DNA of 64,000 nt from Zhongshania aquimaris (GCF_019312595.1 NZ_JAHWDQ010000001.1:1738926-1802925), one strand, 5' to 3'. Shown: positions 55,603-64,000, counted from the stretch's first letter. The notes: generated from the sequence alone by a model not told the origin. Program-made: numbers and translations.

Positions 55603-56805
55603 TTATTTAATAGCGACAAGCTCGGAGGAGTGTTTTGGTACAAACCACCATGCGACAAGTGCAGCGGCAAACATCGTTAAAGTCATTGGCCACATTTGGT
55701 CGCTTAAAAACAAAGTCGATACACCACTAACAAGCGCAGCAATTAAATATTGCGCGCTACCAAGCAAAGCTGAGGCAATACCACTGTGATGAGGAAAATA
55801 CTGCAGCGCACTCGCCTGCGAATTCCCCATTACCCCACCAAGCGCGCCTATACTGAGCATAATCAAAGGCACGACCAACCAAATCGGTGGTGCGAAGCCA
55901 CTAATCAGTACTAATCCACCCGTCGCTACACACTGCAACACCATAGCCTTAGGCAAAATTTGCGCGGCAAGCGTGGTATTCAACAACTTATTATTTACCC
56001 GATTGGCAACAGCCAAGGTGACAATATTTGCCGCGAACAACATCGAAAACTGGGTTTCAGTCATGCCATATTGATCGATATAAATAAGCGCCGCATTCGC
56101 TAAGAACGTCACCATCACGCTAAACGCGAGGCCTTGCGATAGTAAATACCGCATCGCTTTGCGATTGCTCAACACATAGCGATAGCGAGCAATTAAGCTA
56201 TCGCGAACGGGCTTAGGTTCATCAGCAGATCGCGAACCCTTAGGCTCACCGCCAATAAATATTGCCCCCATAATACACACGACAACGGCATACGCGGCAA
56301 GCACATAGAACACCATACGCCAGCCGCTTACGCTATAAATAAAGGTACCAATACTGGGGGCTACTGCAGGCGCAATAATGGTAATTAACATGATTTGCGA
56401 AAACAATTTCGCGGTCGCCTGACCTTCGGTGTGATCGCGAACAATAGCGGGCACGACCACCGCGGCAAAACCACCGCCGACGGCTTGTAAGAATCGCGCA
56501 AACCAAAGTACCTGCAAAGAATTTGTCAGCGCAATACTGAGACTCGCCAACGCAAAAACGGTTAAGCCAAAAAACAGCACGGGGCGTCTGCCAATATAGT
56601 CACTGATCGGCCCACCAAAAAACTGACCAAAACTTAAACCCAATATATAAAGACTGACTGTAATCGCAACGTCTTGCACAGGTACCGCCAGCTCATCTGC
56701 GATCGCAGGAATGGTAGGCAAGTACATATCAATTGCTAATGGCGATAAGGTAAAAATCAACGCCAATGAAATAATTAACCGCATGGGCGGCATAGAGGAG
56801 ACCAT
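55603..56805 (-). CDS. Bcr/CflA family multidrug efflux MFS transporter
   Basis: Inner-membrane drug:proton antiporter of the major facilitator superfamily, 400 residues, twelve predicted helices. DMYLPTIPAIADEL after helix 1 and GGPISDYIGRRPVLFFGL (MFS motif A) are typical of the Bcr/CflA/TcaB group. WFARFLQAVGGGFAAVVVPAIVRD is the helix 4-5 signature. Divergent from a MarR-type regulator, with two inverted-repeat operators in between. It converges on the fpr-side LysR gene with a seven-base gap. Confidence 0.9.
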   Translation of the reverse strand: MVSSMPPMRLIISLALIFTLSPLAIDMYLPTIPAIADELAVPVQDVAITVSLYILGLSFGQFFGGPISDYIGRRPVLFFGLTVFALASLSIALTNSLQVLWFARFLQAVGGGFAAVVVPAIVRDHTEGQATAKLFSQIMLITIIAPAVAPSIGTFIYSVSGWRMVFYVLAAYAVVVCIMGAIFIGGEPKGSRSADEPKPVRDSLIARYRYVLSNRKAMRYLLSQGLAFSVMVTFLANAALIYIDQYGMTETQFSMLFAANIVTLAVANRVNNKLLNTTLAAQILPKAMVLQCVATGGLVLISGFAPPIWLVVPLIMLSIGALGGVMGNSQASALQYFPHHSGIASALLGSAQYLIAALVSGVSTLFLSDQMWPMTLTMFAAALVAWWFVPKHSSELVAIK

Positions 56806-56819
56806 ATAAATTCCATATT

Positions 56820-56867
56820 TATCTTACCGGAAAGATATTATCTAGAATTTATCTTTCCAGCAAGATA
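56820..56867. promoter_or_regulatory. Two palindromic operators between MFS and marR genes
   Basis: TATCTTACCGGAAAGATA (56820-56837) and TATCTTTCCAGCAAGATA (56850-56867) are two near-identical ATCTT-N6-AAGAT palindromes. Their centres are 30 bases apart, about three helical turns. They lie 15 bases upstream of the transporter start and 70 upstream of the MarR start, as expected for a MarR repressor controlling both genes. Confidence 0.75.
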
Positions 56868-56936
56868 AGATCCAACTATTCACTAAACAAGTCACGAGCA
56901 ACAACCTCGCGACAACGATATATAGCGGGATTATCC

Positions 56937-57473
56937 ATGGATGACAAACGTATCACCGTCGACGAACTTCACCGCCAGCAAGAAGCAAACTGGCCGGAAA
57001 TGTATGCGGCTACAAAACCCGCTGTACTAAGAATACTCCGCGCCAGCGACGTATTTACGAATCAAACGACACTCAAGCTTAAAGAGCACACACTTTCGCG
57101 AGCAGAGTTCGATGCCCTAGCAACGCTCCGCCGCCAAGCTGCCCCGCACCGCATAACACCCACAGCGTTGTGCAAAGCGCTGCTCATCAGCTCCGGCGGC
57201 TTAACCAAACTGCTGTATCGACTGGAATCTGCAGAATTAATCAAACGTCCCGCAAGCCCAGAAGATGGCCGCAGCTTGCTAGTACAGCTCAGTCCAAAGG
57301 GGAAAAAACTCATTGAAGGCTTGGTCGCAACGATTGGCCAACTGCACACGGATCGACTGCGCAATTTGACCGACACGGAACAGGCCCAGCTGGATCATCT
57401 ATTACGCAAAATGCTTCAAGACAACGAGGGAGAAGCGCTTACACGAGAAGACCACCTAGAAGGTCCAACGTAA
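56937..57473 (+). CDS. MarR family transcriptional regulator
   Basis: Winged-helix regulator of 178 residues. The N-terminal helices (1-60) are longer than usual; the DNA-binding wing is TPTALCKALLISSGGLTKLLYRLE followed by RPASPEDGRSLLVQLSPKGK, the DxRS MarR signature. It is divergent from the Bcr/CflA exporter and likely represses it, being released by a transported compound. Its last six codons overlap the 3' end of the convergent TpsB-like gene by 18 bases. Confidence 0.9.
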   Translation: MDDKRITVDELHRQQEANWPEMYAATKPAVLRILRASDVFTNQTTLKLKEHTLSRAEFDALATLRRQAAPHRITPTALCKALLISSGGLTKLLYRLESAELIKRPASPEDGRSLLVQLSPKGKKLIEGLVATIGQLHTDRLRNLTDTEQAQLDHLLRKMLQDNEGEALTREDHLEGPT

Positions 57474-59099
57474 GCGCCAAAAAAAGTCTGCTTCTAAGGT
57501 ATCAAGGCGCGCTTGATCGACCACATCATCCATTAACGGCGCCGCCGCAACTAACTCCGTCTCAAAACCATAAGCAAGTTCGAGGCTCAGACGAACACCG
57601 GCATCGGCCACAATCTGATCTGAACCAAGCTCGCCGGACACATTATTAAAACTTGTCGCCCCGTATTCAACGAAAATTGACGCCTCCATCGGCATGCCCC
57701 AAACACGCTGCTTGGCATTAATGGCGGCATGTAAAAAATAACCGTTGTCGCCAATCAACACACCCGGTAGATAGGCACTTAAACTATTCATCCCACCCAG
57801 CACATACTGTTGCTGCTGAGGCAATTGGGTGTTGTCGGTAAACTGCCCATCTAAGTTCAATGCCAACTCATACTGTGGGGCTAAGGCAAGTTTATAACCC
57901 AATTTGGGCCGCAACATTAAAAAGTCCGCCGAGCGCTGACCTATGCCAACACCGTCGCTGCGATTACTCTCTAAACTGCCACCATCGCCAAATCCGCCCC
58001 GCACAGAAAGTTGAGCTTTAAAATACGACGGTGACTGGCCCAAAGCGCCGCGCACCGAATACTTCGCACCAAGCTCCAGAGTTTGATACGACTCATCTAA
58101 TAAGGGCTGAGATTGCAAGTCGGATTGAATTTCCGAATTAACATACTCGATGCGCTCAAAGACTGACCAGCGCCGCACCGGATTACTGTATAGCACCTGC
58201 TCACCGGAAAGCGCCGCAATATCTATTTTGGCATCGAGATCCACCACCGTTGAGCCGCCGCTAGGTGTACAGCTAATCAAGGGCGGCAAACACAAGCCGA
58301 GAAGACCACCCGTTGTCGCTCCGCCGCCAACCACGGGCTGCCGCTCATACTCAATACGAGTCAGATCCAGACCATACAACCCGAAGGTAAACGGATGCTC
58401 GATACTGATATCCATCTGCTGATAACCGTCACCGTCGCCCGCTTCACCAAACTCTTCAAAGATAGTTTTGTAGGCGACACTTGCCTCGGTTCCGCTCGTA
58501 AAACGATGCCGGACGCCAGCCAAGCCAAAGTAGCGCCCGAGGAAACGGCTACCCTTATTATTTGCTTCCAGCACCACGTCAGTCGCGTCGTGATTGTCGA
58601 CAGGCACTTCGCGAAAATCGAGAATCACCTGATTATCATAGTGCTGCTCATAGGCAATGCTATACGCCAAGCCAGCGCGTTGCGCGTGCAAATCTGCCAA
58701 GACCCGCGCGCGATCAAATTCCGCCAAGCTTAAATCGGGATCGCCAACCAGCCCATCAAAATGCGCGGTAATGGCGGGATTACCACGAAAGCCTTTGACA
58801 GCTGCTTGATTCACTAGAATCGTCACGGTGTCGTCTACGCGAAAGTAACTCACGCTCACCAACAAATAGCCGGCATTGTAATAGCGCCGCGTTAAAGCCG
58901 TAATCGCGGCGGAGGGTGTTTCTGCCGCAGACAATATTGCGGTGATTTGCGCAGGGGACAAATATTGATTACCCACAACGCGCAGAGTGATACCCGCCAC
59001 AACCGCAGTAATCGCCTCGGCATTTGCTTGCGCTGCGGCTTCAATCTGAACATGGGTCGCCAACTGTGGTGGCATCACGGGTGGCAGATCAATTGCCAT
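57456..59099 (-). CDS. TpsB (ShlB/FhaC/HecB) family outer-membrane protein
   Basis: Two-partner-secretion transporter-like protein of 547 residues. The N-terminal POTRA-like region (about 30-115) has VVGNQYLSPAQITAIL and AALTRRYYNAGYLLVSV-type text. A 16-strand beta-barrel region follows, ending in the terminal aromatic FFWRLRWTF. AGGAG fixes the ATG at 59099, and TGA lies immediately upstream in frame, so no longer form exists. The N-terminus MAIDLPPVMPPQLATHV is not a signal peptide, which an outer-membrane protein needs. No TpsA substrate gene is in the window. The neighbour upstream is an OmpA-type protein. Confidence 0.8.
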   Translation of the reverse strand: MAIDLPPVMPPQLATHVQIEAAAQANAEAITAVVAGITLRVVGNQYLSPAQITAILSAAETPSAAITALTRRYYNAGYLLVSVSYFRVDDTVTILVNQAAVKGFRGNPAITAHFDGLVGDPDLSLAEFDRARVLADLHAQRAGLAYSIAYEQHYDNQVILDFREVPVDNHDATDVVLEANNKGSRFLGRYFGLAGVRHRFTSGTEASVAYKTIFEEFGEAGDGDGYQQMDISIEHPFTFGLYGLDLTRIEYERQPVVGGGATTGGLLGLCLPPLISCTPSGGSTVVDLDAKIDIAALSGEQVLYSNPVRRWSVFERIEYVNSEIQSDLQSQPLLDESYQTLELGAKYSVRGALGQSPSYFKAQLSVRGGFGDGGSLESNRSDGVGIGQRSADFLMLRPKLGYKLALAPQYELALNLDGQFTDNTQLPQQQQYVLGGMNSLSAYLPGVLIGDNGYFLHAAINAKQRVWGMPMEASIFVEYGATSFNNVSGELGSDQIVADAGVRLSLELAYGFETELVAAAPLMDDVVDQARLDTLEADFFWRLRWTF

Positions 59100-59158
59100 T
59101 CACATTCTCCTAAACTCATTCGGCTGCAGTGAGGCCGCAAGACCCCACCAGTGTTTTG

Positions 59159-60043
59159 CTACTGCGCTCTTTTTACTATTCTGAGCTCCACGCGACGATT
59201 CAAGGCCCGCCCCTTGTCACTCGTATTGTCCGCTCGTGGCGACGACTCGCCGTAACCTTTAGTCTCCAAGCGCGCCTGTTGAATGCCTTGAGCAATCAAG
59301 TATTCACGCACTGTGGCTGCACGCGCCGCCGACAAGCGCAGATTGTATTCAGCATCACCGGCATTGTCGGTGTAACCACCCACTTCAATTAGGGTCGCTG
59401 AGGACTGTTTAATAACCTCGGCAACTTTACGGAGTATTTGCTGGGCAGGAATAGTTAGCTGATCACTGTCATTTGCAAAAAATACGCCCTCAAGCGCGAC
59501 ACCACGAGGGCCGTCTAAATAGCAGCCATTGGCGAGAACCTTAATACCGACAGGTGTTTTTAAACACTGGTCGTCCTGATCACATACCCCATCGCCGTCA
59601 CCATCGCTGCATTGATAAGTTTGGGTTTGTATTTGCCCCACATCAAACACAGGATCGAGGTTTACTAAAGGAATCAAAGCCGGCTGATCAAAGGCGGGAG
59701 CAGGTGCAAACACACTGGATAAAATAGTGCCAAGGGCGGACGTCACCGGCGTATCCATACTCAGCAAATCACTGCTTTGCTCTGATGTTAAATTCAGTTC
59801 GGCGCCCATCATATCTGCGCCGCTCATATCTACACCGAGCACGCCACTAACAGCCCCATCGAGGCTTGTCACGGTATCGTCTAATTCAATACCCACTGCC
59901 GTGGTCACTGGCGTGACAATATTAAGAATGCCTGTTTGGGTGAGCAACTCTCGCAATACGCCAGCGTGACTGGGCACGCAAACGCTGATTGTGATCATCA
60001 GCACCACCAGGGCATATATTCGACTTGTTCTTTGTTCCATCAT
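59159..60043 (-). CDS. OmpA family protein with TSP3-like calcium motif
   Basis: Exported protein of 294 residues. A signal peptide (about 1-28, ending PSHA) is followed by an unrecognised region of about 120 residues. Then comes a thrombospondin-3-like calcium motif, CSDGDGDGVCDQDDQCLKTP, with NGCYLDGPRG. The C-terminal OmpA domain (about 185-294) has VGGYTDNAGDAEYNLRLSAARA and GYGESSPRADNTSDKGRA for peptidoglycan binding. It is 60 bases upstream of the TpsB-like gene on the same strand. The initial Met may be the second one. Confidence 0.85.
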   Translation of the reverse strand: MMEQRTSRIYALVVLMITISVCVPSHAGVLRELLTQTGILNIVTPVTTAVGIELDDTVTSLDGAVSGVLGVDMSGADMMGAELNLTSEQSSDLLSMDTPVTSALGTILSSVFAPAPAFDQPALIPLVNLDPVFDVGQIQTQTYQCSDGDGDGVCDQDDQCLKTPVGIKVLANGCYLDGPRGVALEGVFFANDSDQLTIPAQQILRKVAEVIKQSSATLIEVGGYTDNAGDAEYNLRLSAARAATVREYLIAQGIQQARLETKGYGESSPRADNTSDKGRALNRRVELRIVKRAQ

Positions 60044-60230
60044 GCAAACAGCTCAACCTTAAGCGCTGAATCACCGTGTGACCCAAAAATAGAATTCCGT
60101 GTTTTAGATTAAATCGTATTTAACACGATGAAGCATGGAGTTTATTCAAAATGCGGTGTCTTTTTTAAAAAGAGGAAACGGCGCGACAGGGGATTTGTGA
60201 CGCCATTCACACGTCCCCAGCAGACTACTA

Positions 60231-60255
60231 CTCCTTCAACATGATATTGAAGGAG
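60231..60255. terminator. Hairpin at the DUF4126 gene 3' end
   Basis: CTCCTTCAA and TTGAAGGAG form a perfect nine-pair inverted repeat around CATGATA, two bases beyond the stop of the DUF4126 gene. No T-run; a terminator is likely but unproven. Confidence 0.5.
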
Positions 60256-60257
60256 CA

Positions 60258-61070
60258 CTAGGCTAGCTGATGCTCGGCTATCACAGAGGCTTTTGCTTGC
60301 TCGAACTCAGCATCGCTCAAGGCGCCAGACTTATGCATGACATCTAAACCCTGTAGGGCCTCGACCAATGACTGACTGGGCGACTCCGATTCCAGCGGTG
60401 CTGACGTAGAAGGAGATGCGGTTAATGCTACCGCCGGATCACCTGCTGCGTCGCGGGTTTCATCTGCCAGGCCAAGCCACTGACCAATTTTCCGAAAAAT
60501 CCGTCCAATTCCACGCCATAACTTTGGCAGCAACCAAATTAATAACAACAGGAAGGCAACAAAACCTATCAAGAATAGCACCGGATGATTCAGCGCAACC
60601 CACAAGCCACCGAAAACAGCGACGTCCTCAGAAATAGACGCAACCCAATTACTCACCGGTTCCGGTGAGGTATTTATTAAAACCCGCGTACTCGCCTTGG
60701 CGGCATGGGTTACCGACGTAACCGAGCCCCCCACAATACCCGCCGCAAGCTGCAGGGCAGGACTGACATCGCCGACGGTATTCGCTGCCAACAAAGCACC
60801 GGCGGGAATTCTGATAAAGGTGTGCAAGGCGTCCCAACCGGTATCCACGCCGGGCACTTTATCCGCAAAAAATTCGACTGCGTACATCAACCCCGCCGCC
60901 AGCATAACCGCCGGATCCTGCACAATCTGCAGGCTTTCGGGTAAATCGATATTGCCCGTAGAGCCCCCAAAACCCAATACCAGAATGGCAGCATAAAGAT
61001 TCAGACCACTGGCCCAGGCCACCCCCATCGTCAGGGAAATAACGCCTATCAACTGTTGATATTCATCCAC
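60258..61070 (-). CDS. DUF4126 membrane protein with C-terminal SHOCT-like segment
   Basis: Inner-membrane protein of 270 residues. The DUF4126 part (1-190) begins IGVISLTMGVAWASGLNLYAAIL and contains PGVDTGWDALHTFIRIPAGALLAA and VTHAAKASTRVLINTSPEPVSN. The cytoplasmic tail (about 205-270) ends in MHKSGALSDAEFEQAKASVI, a SHOCT-like oligomerisation motif. The start is GTG with GAGGA upstream, overlapping the 3' end region of the DUF4345 gene. Function unknown. Confidence 0.83.
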   Translation of the reverse strand: MDEYQQLIGVISLTMGVAWASGLNLYAAILVLGFGGSTGNIDLPESLQIVQDPAVMLAAGLMYAVEFFADKVPGVDTGWDALHTFIRIPAGALLAANTVGDVSPALQLAAGIVGGSVTSVTHAAKASTRVLINTSPEPVSNWVASISEDVAVFGGLWVALNHPVLFLIGFVAFLLLLIWLLPKLWRGIGRIFRKIGQWLGLADETRDAAGDPAVALTASPSTSAPLESESPSQSLVEALQGLDVMHKSGALSDAEFEQAKASVIAEHQLA

Positions 61071-61074
61071 TGCT

Positions 61075-61455
61075 TTATTCCTCGCTGCGCTTTAAACCAC
61101 GCGCCAATAGCCAGCAAATCACCACCGTACTCAACTCAAATGCGAGCGCTGATGCCGTGTATACAGACATAGTGCCAGCAAGCGCGACGCCAACCAAGCG
61201 ACCACCCGCAATGCCGCCAGCAACCACGCCATTCAAGAATAAAACATGACAGCGCCAACGCGGACGCAATAGGGCCAGGAGCACCGCGCCACCAATGGCC
61301 AGCTCCATACCGCCATACATTGCCCGCAGCTCAGCTTCGCCGGTTGGGGTCAAGGCCGCCACCCCCGCGTAGGATTCCAAGGCGCTGGGGTCGTAAATTA
61401 GCCATGCACCAATGCCAAACCAACTCAACATTAAATACACTAAAAATATCGCCAT
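61075..61455 (-). CDS. DUF4345 family membrane protein
   Basis: Four-helix inner-membrane protein of 126 residues. LESYAGVAALTPTGEAELRAMYGGMELAIGGAVLLAL (in overlapping parts) and GGRLVGVALAGTMS match the DUF4345 family. GGTGGAGTGA precedes the ATG. It lies 4 bases before the GTG start of the DUF4126 gene, so the two are translationally coupled. Function unknown. Confidence 0.8.
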   Translation of the reverse strand: MAIFLVYLMLSWFGIGAWLIYDPSALESYAGVAALTPTGEAELRAMYGGMELAIGGAVLLALLRPRWRCHVLFLNGVVAGGIAGGRLVGVALAGTMSVYTASALAFELSTVVICWLLARGLKRSEE

Positions 61456-61588
61456 TCACTCCACCACCTTATTGTTATGTCGTCCGCCATTTCCGGCAAT
61501 GACCGAAAGCGTCACTGAAATAGACCGCTAAGGTCACTTTCTTTAGCCGCCAAGTCGATAATATCGTAGCCTATTGTGGAGGATACGT

Positions 61589-62374
61589 ATGCACGCGGCG
61601 CCAGACTACCCAGAAAACCCGAATTACGGCCTAGGCCGTTATAGACGCCGCATACGCCTAACATCTATTGGCAACAGCGTTCACGGCGAGCTCGAAGACA
61701 GCAATCACGCATTTCGCTGCGAAATTAGCCACGATGGCGAGCGCGTCACTGACATTCAAAGCGAGGTCCTCAGAATACCCTTTAACACCTGCCCCGGCGC
61801 GTCGGAGCCCATCCGCAAACTCATTGGTCTCAGCCTGTGTGACGATATCCAAGAACTTATTCCACACACCGACACCAGCGGCAATTGCACCCACTTACTT
61901 GATTTAGCGCTACTGGCAATTCGCCACGCCCGCAGACAAGAAAGCGAGCGCGTGTACGATATTTGTATCGAGGATCAACAGGGCGAGCAAACTGCGCAGG
62001 CGGAAATACTCGCCAATGGCGAGCTCGTTCACAGTTGGCAGACCCACAACTGGGAAATTATAGAGCCCGCGCCATTGACGGGAAAAGTCTTATACAAAGG
62101 GTTTAGTCAGTGGGCCAGCGCCACATTCAGTGGCGATATCAAAGAAGCCGCATTTGCCCTGCAAAAGGGATATTTTGTATCGAGTGCGCGCCGTTACAAT
62201 ATCAACGCTCAAGCCGGACTGCCCGCCGCCGAACACATGGATGTCATGTTGGGCGCATGCTATAGCTACAGCTCGCCACAAATTGAAGTAGCACTGCGCA
62301 CCGCCAATAGCGCCCGCGACTTCAGTGACACACCTGAGCAATTACTTATGTTTCTCGACCCCACCGTAACGTGA
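61589..62374 (+). CDS. DUF2889 domain-containing protein
   Basis: Protein of 261 residues with the DUF2889 fold (GRYRRRIRLTSIGNSVHGELED, then FRCEISHDGERVTDIQS, FNTCPGASEPIRKLIGL). GGAGG six bases before the ATG at 61589 is a strong site and rules out the TTG five codons upstream. Members are found in pseudomonads and relatives next to degradation genes; function unknown. No signal peptide or membrane helix. A terminator follows at 62499. Confidence 0.85.
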   Translation: MHAAPDYPENPNYGLGRYRRRIRLTSIGNSVHGELEDSNHAFRCEISHDGERVTDIQSEVLRIPFNTCPGASEPIRKLIGLSLCDDIQELIPHTDTSGNCTHLLDLALLAIRHARRQESERVYDICIEDQQGEQTAQAEILANGELVHSWQTHNWEIIEPAPLTGKVLYKGFSQWASATFSGDIKEAAFALQKGYFVSSARRYNINAQAGLPAAEHMDVMLGACYSYSSPQIEVALRTANSARDFSDTPEQLLMFLDPTVT

Positions 62375-62498
62375 GTATTTTTATGCCGATTCATAAGCAT
62401 AATTACGAATATTGTTCCAGCTCTGTTGCCACTATTCTGAGACCATTGTTAAGGCACACAGTCCCATCCAACGGTCTCCATAGTAGCACCCCCGCTTG

Positions 62499-62524
62499 GC
62501 ACCCAAATTTTGGGTGCTTTTTTT
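62499..62524 (+). terminator. Rho-independent terminator after DUF2889
   Basis: GCACCCAAA-TTTTGGGTGC forms a strong stem followed by TTTTTTT. It lies 125 bases after the DUF2889 stop and before the convergent SIMPL gene end. Confidence 0.92.
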
Positions 62525-62568
62525 ATGCCTGGGGATTTGCCAATCACAGCGCAACCCCCAGCATTGGC

Positions 62569-63276
62569 TCACTTCAGCAAAAACACCACATTCAAGGTTG
62601 CGCTCACCGTCTCTTTACCGAGCAACATTGGCGCGGCGCTCATCTTGGCGTCCATCATCACCATTCGCTCCTGACGAATAGGCCCCTCAGTGCCTTCGTC
62701 AATGTGGTAAACACCCGCCACTCTGCGCCCAAAGCCGGCTGCCAGGGTAGCCGCCTTCGCATTGGCGTCAGCCATCGCCGCTTGAAGAGCCTGGGCCATC
62801 AGCGCATCGCGATTGGACAGGTCAAAACTCACATTGCCCAATTCGGTAATGCCAGCCTGCACAAGACCGTCAAGTACCGCCCCGTAGCGACTCAAGTCGT
62901 TCAAGGTCAAATCGATACTGCGCTCAACCCTTTGCCCGCGAAGAATGCGCTTGCCGTCATCCCATTCGTAATCGGGATAAATTCGAATTTGCGACGCCTG
63001 AATATCTTCATCGGCGATGCCCTGCTCCCGCACGGCAGTCAACACCCTCGCGGTGCGCTCATCGACGCGATTTTTAGCATCGGCCGCGGTGTCGCGGGTT
63101 TCGGAAATTTGCAACTGCAAGCGCGCAATATCTGGCAGCGCCTCAACCTCGCCGCGCGCCGACACCACCACATGCGGATCATCAGGCAAAGTGGCGGCGG
63201 CGGCAAACATAGGCAGCAAAGCGCACAAGACAATAACCCATTTACGATTCAAGATAAGACCAATCCGATTTTTCAT
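62569..63276 (-). CDS. SIMPL domain (DUF541) protein
   Basis: Exported protein of 235 residues. A signal peptide (about 1-28, WVIVLCALLPMFAAAA) precedes the SIMPL/DUF541 domain: VVVSARGEVEALPDIARLQL, DIQASQIRIYPDYEWDDG and GITELGNVSFDLSNRDAL. AAGGA eight bases before the ATG at 63276 is a good site. Related to periplasmic YggE, an oxidative-stress-linked protein of unknown biochemistry. Divergent from an aldehyde dehydrogenase. Confidence 0.9.
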   Translation of the reverse strand: MKNRIGLILNRKWVIVLCALLPMFAAAATLPDDPHVVVSARGEVEALPDIARLQLQISETRDTAADAKNRVDERTARVLTAVREQGIADEDIQASQIRIYPDYEWDDGKRILRGQRVERSIDLTLNDLSRYGAVLDGLVQAGITELGNVSFDLSNRDALMAQALQAAMADANAKAATLAAGFGRRVAGVYHIDEGTEGPIRQERMVMMDAKMSAAPMLLGKETVSATLNVVFLLK

Positions 63277-63377
63277 CTGCACATTCCTTATATATCTACT
63301 AAGGCTCGCTTGACCACAAGCAAGCCACAAACGCGTCACTACCATAACCATAAAACGACTACGACAGGGAGAATACT

Positions 63378-64000
63378 ATGAGCAATCTCGGCGAAAACTC
63401 AGTTATTTCAGCTATGCGCAGCACGCTCGACAGCCAGCGACGGCTTTGTACCAGCGGCGGCGCTGTCAGTGCGGAGGTTCGCATAGACCGCCTATCCCGC
63501 GCCATAGATATGGTTTTTGACAATCGCGAGGCAATTGTCGAAACACTGGCATTAGATTTTGGCCATCGCAGCAGCCATCAATCACTGATGTCAGACATCT
63601 ATGCCACCATTGAGTGCCTTAAACACAACAAGAAACATCTTAAAAAATGGATGAAAACCGAGAAACGCAAAGCCCCATTTCCCATGAATTTAATGGGTGG
63701 CAAAGCAAAAGTTGAATACCAGCCAAAAGGCGTCATCGGCATTATTGGCACGTGGAACTTCCCGCTAAACACCGTGTTCGCGCCCTTAGGCGGAGTACTC
63801 GCCGCAGGCAATCGCGCCATGATCAAATGTTCCGAGGTAACACCACAAACTGGCGCGCTGCTAGAAACCCTCGCAGCAAAATACTTTTCAACCGACGAAG
63901 TCGCGGTATTCAATGGCGGCCCAGACGTGGGCGCGAGTTTCGCCGCGCTGCCCTTCGATCATATAATTTTCACTGGTGCGACCAGCATTGCGCGCCACAT
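63378..64000 (+). CDS. Aldehyde dehydrogenase, coniferyl-aldehyde-dehydrogenase-like (partial)
   Basis: NAD(P)-dependent aldehyde dehydrogenase, 207 N-terminal residues present, truncated at the right edge. The conserved cofactor-binding segments PKGVIGIIGTWNFPLNTVFAPLGG and AGNRAMIKCSEVTP (about 118-160) and HIIFTGATSIARH near 195 are intact. The catalytic Cys is beyond the edge. The short N-terminus and KWMKTEKRKAPFPMNL are typical of the CalB (coniferyl aldehyde) subgroup. AGGGAG precedes the ATG. Confidence 0.9.
   Translation, partial: MSNLGENSVISAMRSTLDSQRRLCTSGGAVSAEVRIDRLSRAIDMVFDNREAIVETLALDFGHRSSHQSLMSDIYATIECLKHNKKHLKKWMKTEKRKAPFPMNLMGGKAKVEYQPKGVIGIIGTWNFPLNTVFAPLGGVLAAGNRAMIKCSEVTPQTGALLETLAAKYFSTDEVAVFNGGPDVGASFAALPFDHIIFTGATSIARH

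Noticed and set aside
59100-59158. Hidden signal peptide for the TpsB-like protein in the upstream gap
   Set aside because: The gap is only 59 bases, the in-frame triplet before the ATG is TGA, and no other frame gives a hydrophobic leader.
62371-63381. Long plus-strand open frame of 336 codons
   Set aside because: It lies antisense to the SIMPL-domain gene, has no ribosome-binding site and no family character; His/Gln-rich composition is what a shadow of that gene would give.

Overview
The window reads as one contiguous piece of a gammaproteobacterial chromosome of about 50-53 percent GC. Its housekeeping proteins (ThiC, GlyA, PriA, HslUV, EttA, CmoM, the nrdR-rib-nusB-thiL-pgpA block) are of the type found in marine Cellvibrionales and Spongiibacteraceae. 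That placement is an inference from family resemblance, not from a search. No rRNA, tRNA, CRISPR array, phage or transposase was recognised. Genes are dense and mostly intact. The left 17 kb is almost entirely on the minus strand.

Layout. 1-1495: truncated Kef-type antiporter. 1.5-8.5 kb: F420-type oxidoreductase, GST, and a thiamine set (thiC, thiO, thiS, thiG in transcription order) behind a TPP riboswitch and a good promoter. 8.5-17.2 kb: purT, pgpA, thiL, nusB, ribH, ribBA, ribE, ribD, nrdR and glyA, a conserved riboflavin/thiamine/one-carbon neighbourhood transcribed from glyA/nrdR towards purT. 17.4-19.1 kb: ettA. 19.2-24.9 kb: acyl-CoA dehydrogenase, SDR, APH-like kinase, histidine phosphatase and a second SDR, with a divergent LysR regulator; the set resembles 4-hydroxyacyl-CoA (lva/ACAD10-11-like) catabolism. 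25-29 kb: malic enzyme, rpmE, priA. 29-34 kb: argS, SPOR protein, hslV, hslU, DUF971. 34-38 kb: PhoH/PIN ATPase and an RNase II-type enzyme. 38.2-39.1 kb: a group 1 truncated haemoglobin broken by an amber codon, divergent from an NsrR-type repressor with a near-consensus NsrR operator between them. 39-44.4 kb: asnS, a glycerophosphodiesterase, two tandem small membrane proteins of 41 and 39 residues, PPOX protein, Mpo1-like protein, cmoM, YdcH-like protein. 44.6-49 kb: nitronate monooxygenase, a second riboflavin synthase, an orphan ParA, two lipoproteins. 49-54.6 kb: a large CehA/McbA-type metallohydrolase, MAPEG, an alpha/beta hydrolase, ferredoxin-NADP reductase with LysR neighbour. 55.6-57.5 kb: Bcr/CflA exporter with a divergent MarR regulator and paired operators. 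57.5-60 kb: a TpsB-like outer-membrane protein without a visible signal peptide and an OmpA-type protein. 60-64 kb: DUF4126, DUF4345, DUF2889, SIMPL protein and the start of an aldehyde dehydrogenase.

Two related families of intergenic repeats run through the first 34 kb. Family A carries GGGAGACG/CGTCTCCC inverted repeats and sits at gene 3' ends; in thiC, thiO and glyA the TGA stop codon is also the edge of the repeat. Family B carries TCCGAC repeats. Other items worth attention are the broken haemoglobin with its intact operator, the two small membrane proteins, and a 40-bp perfect palindrome beside the ydcH-like gene.
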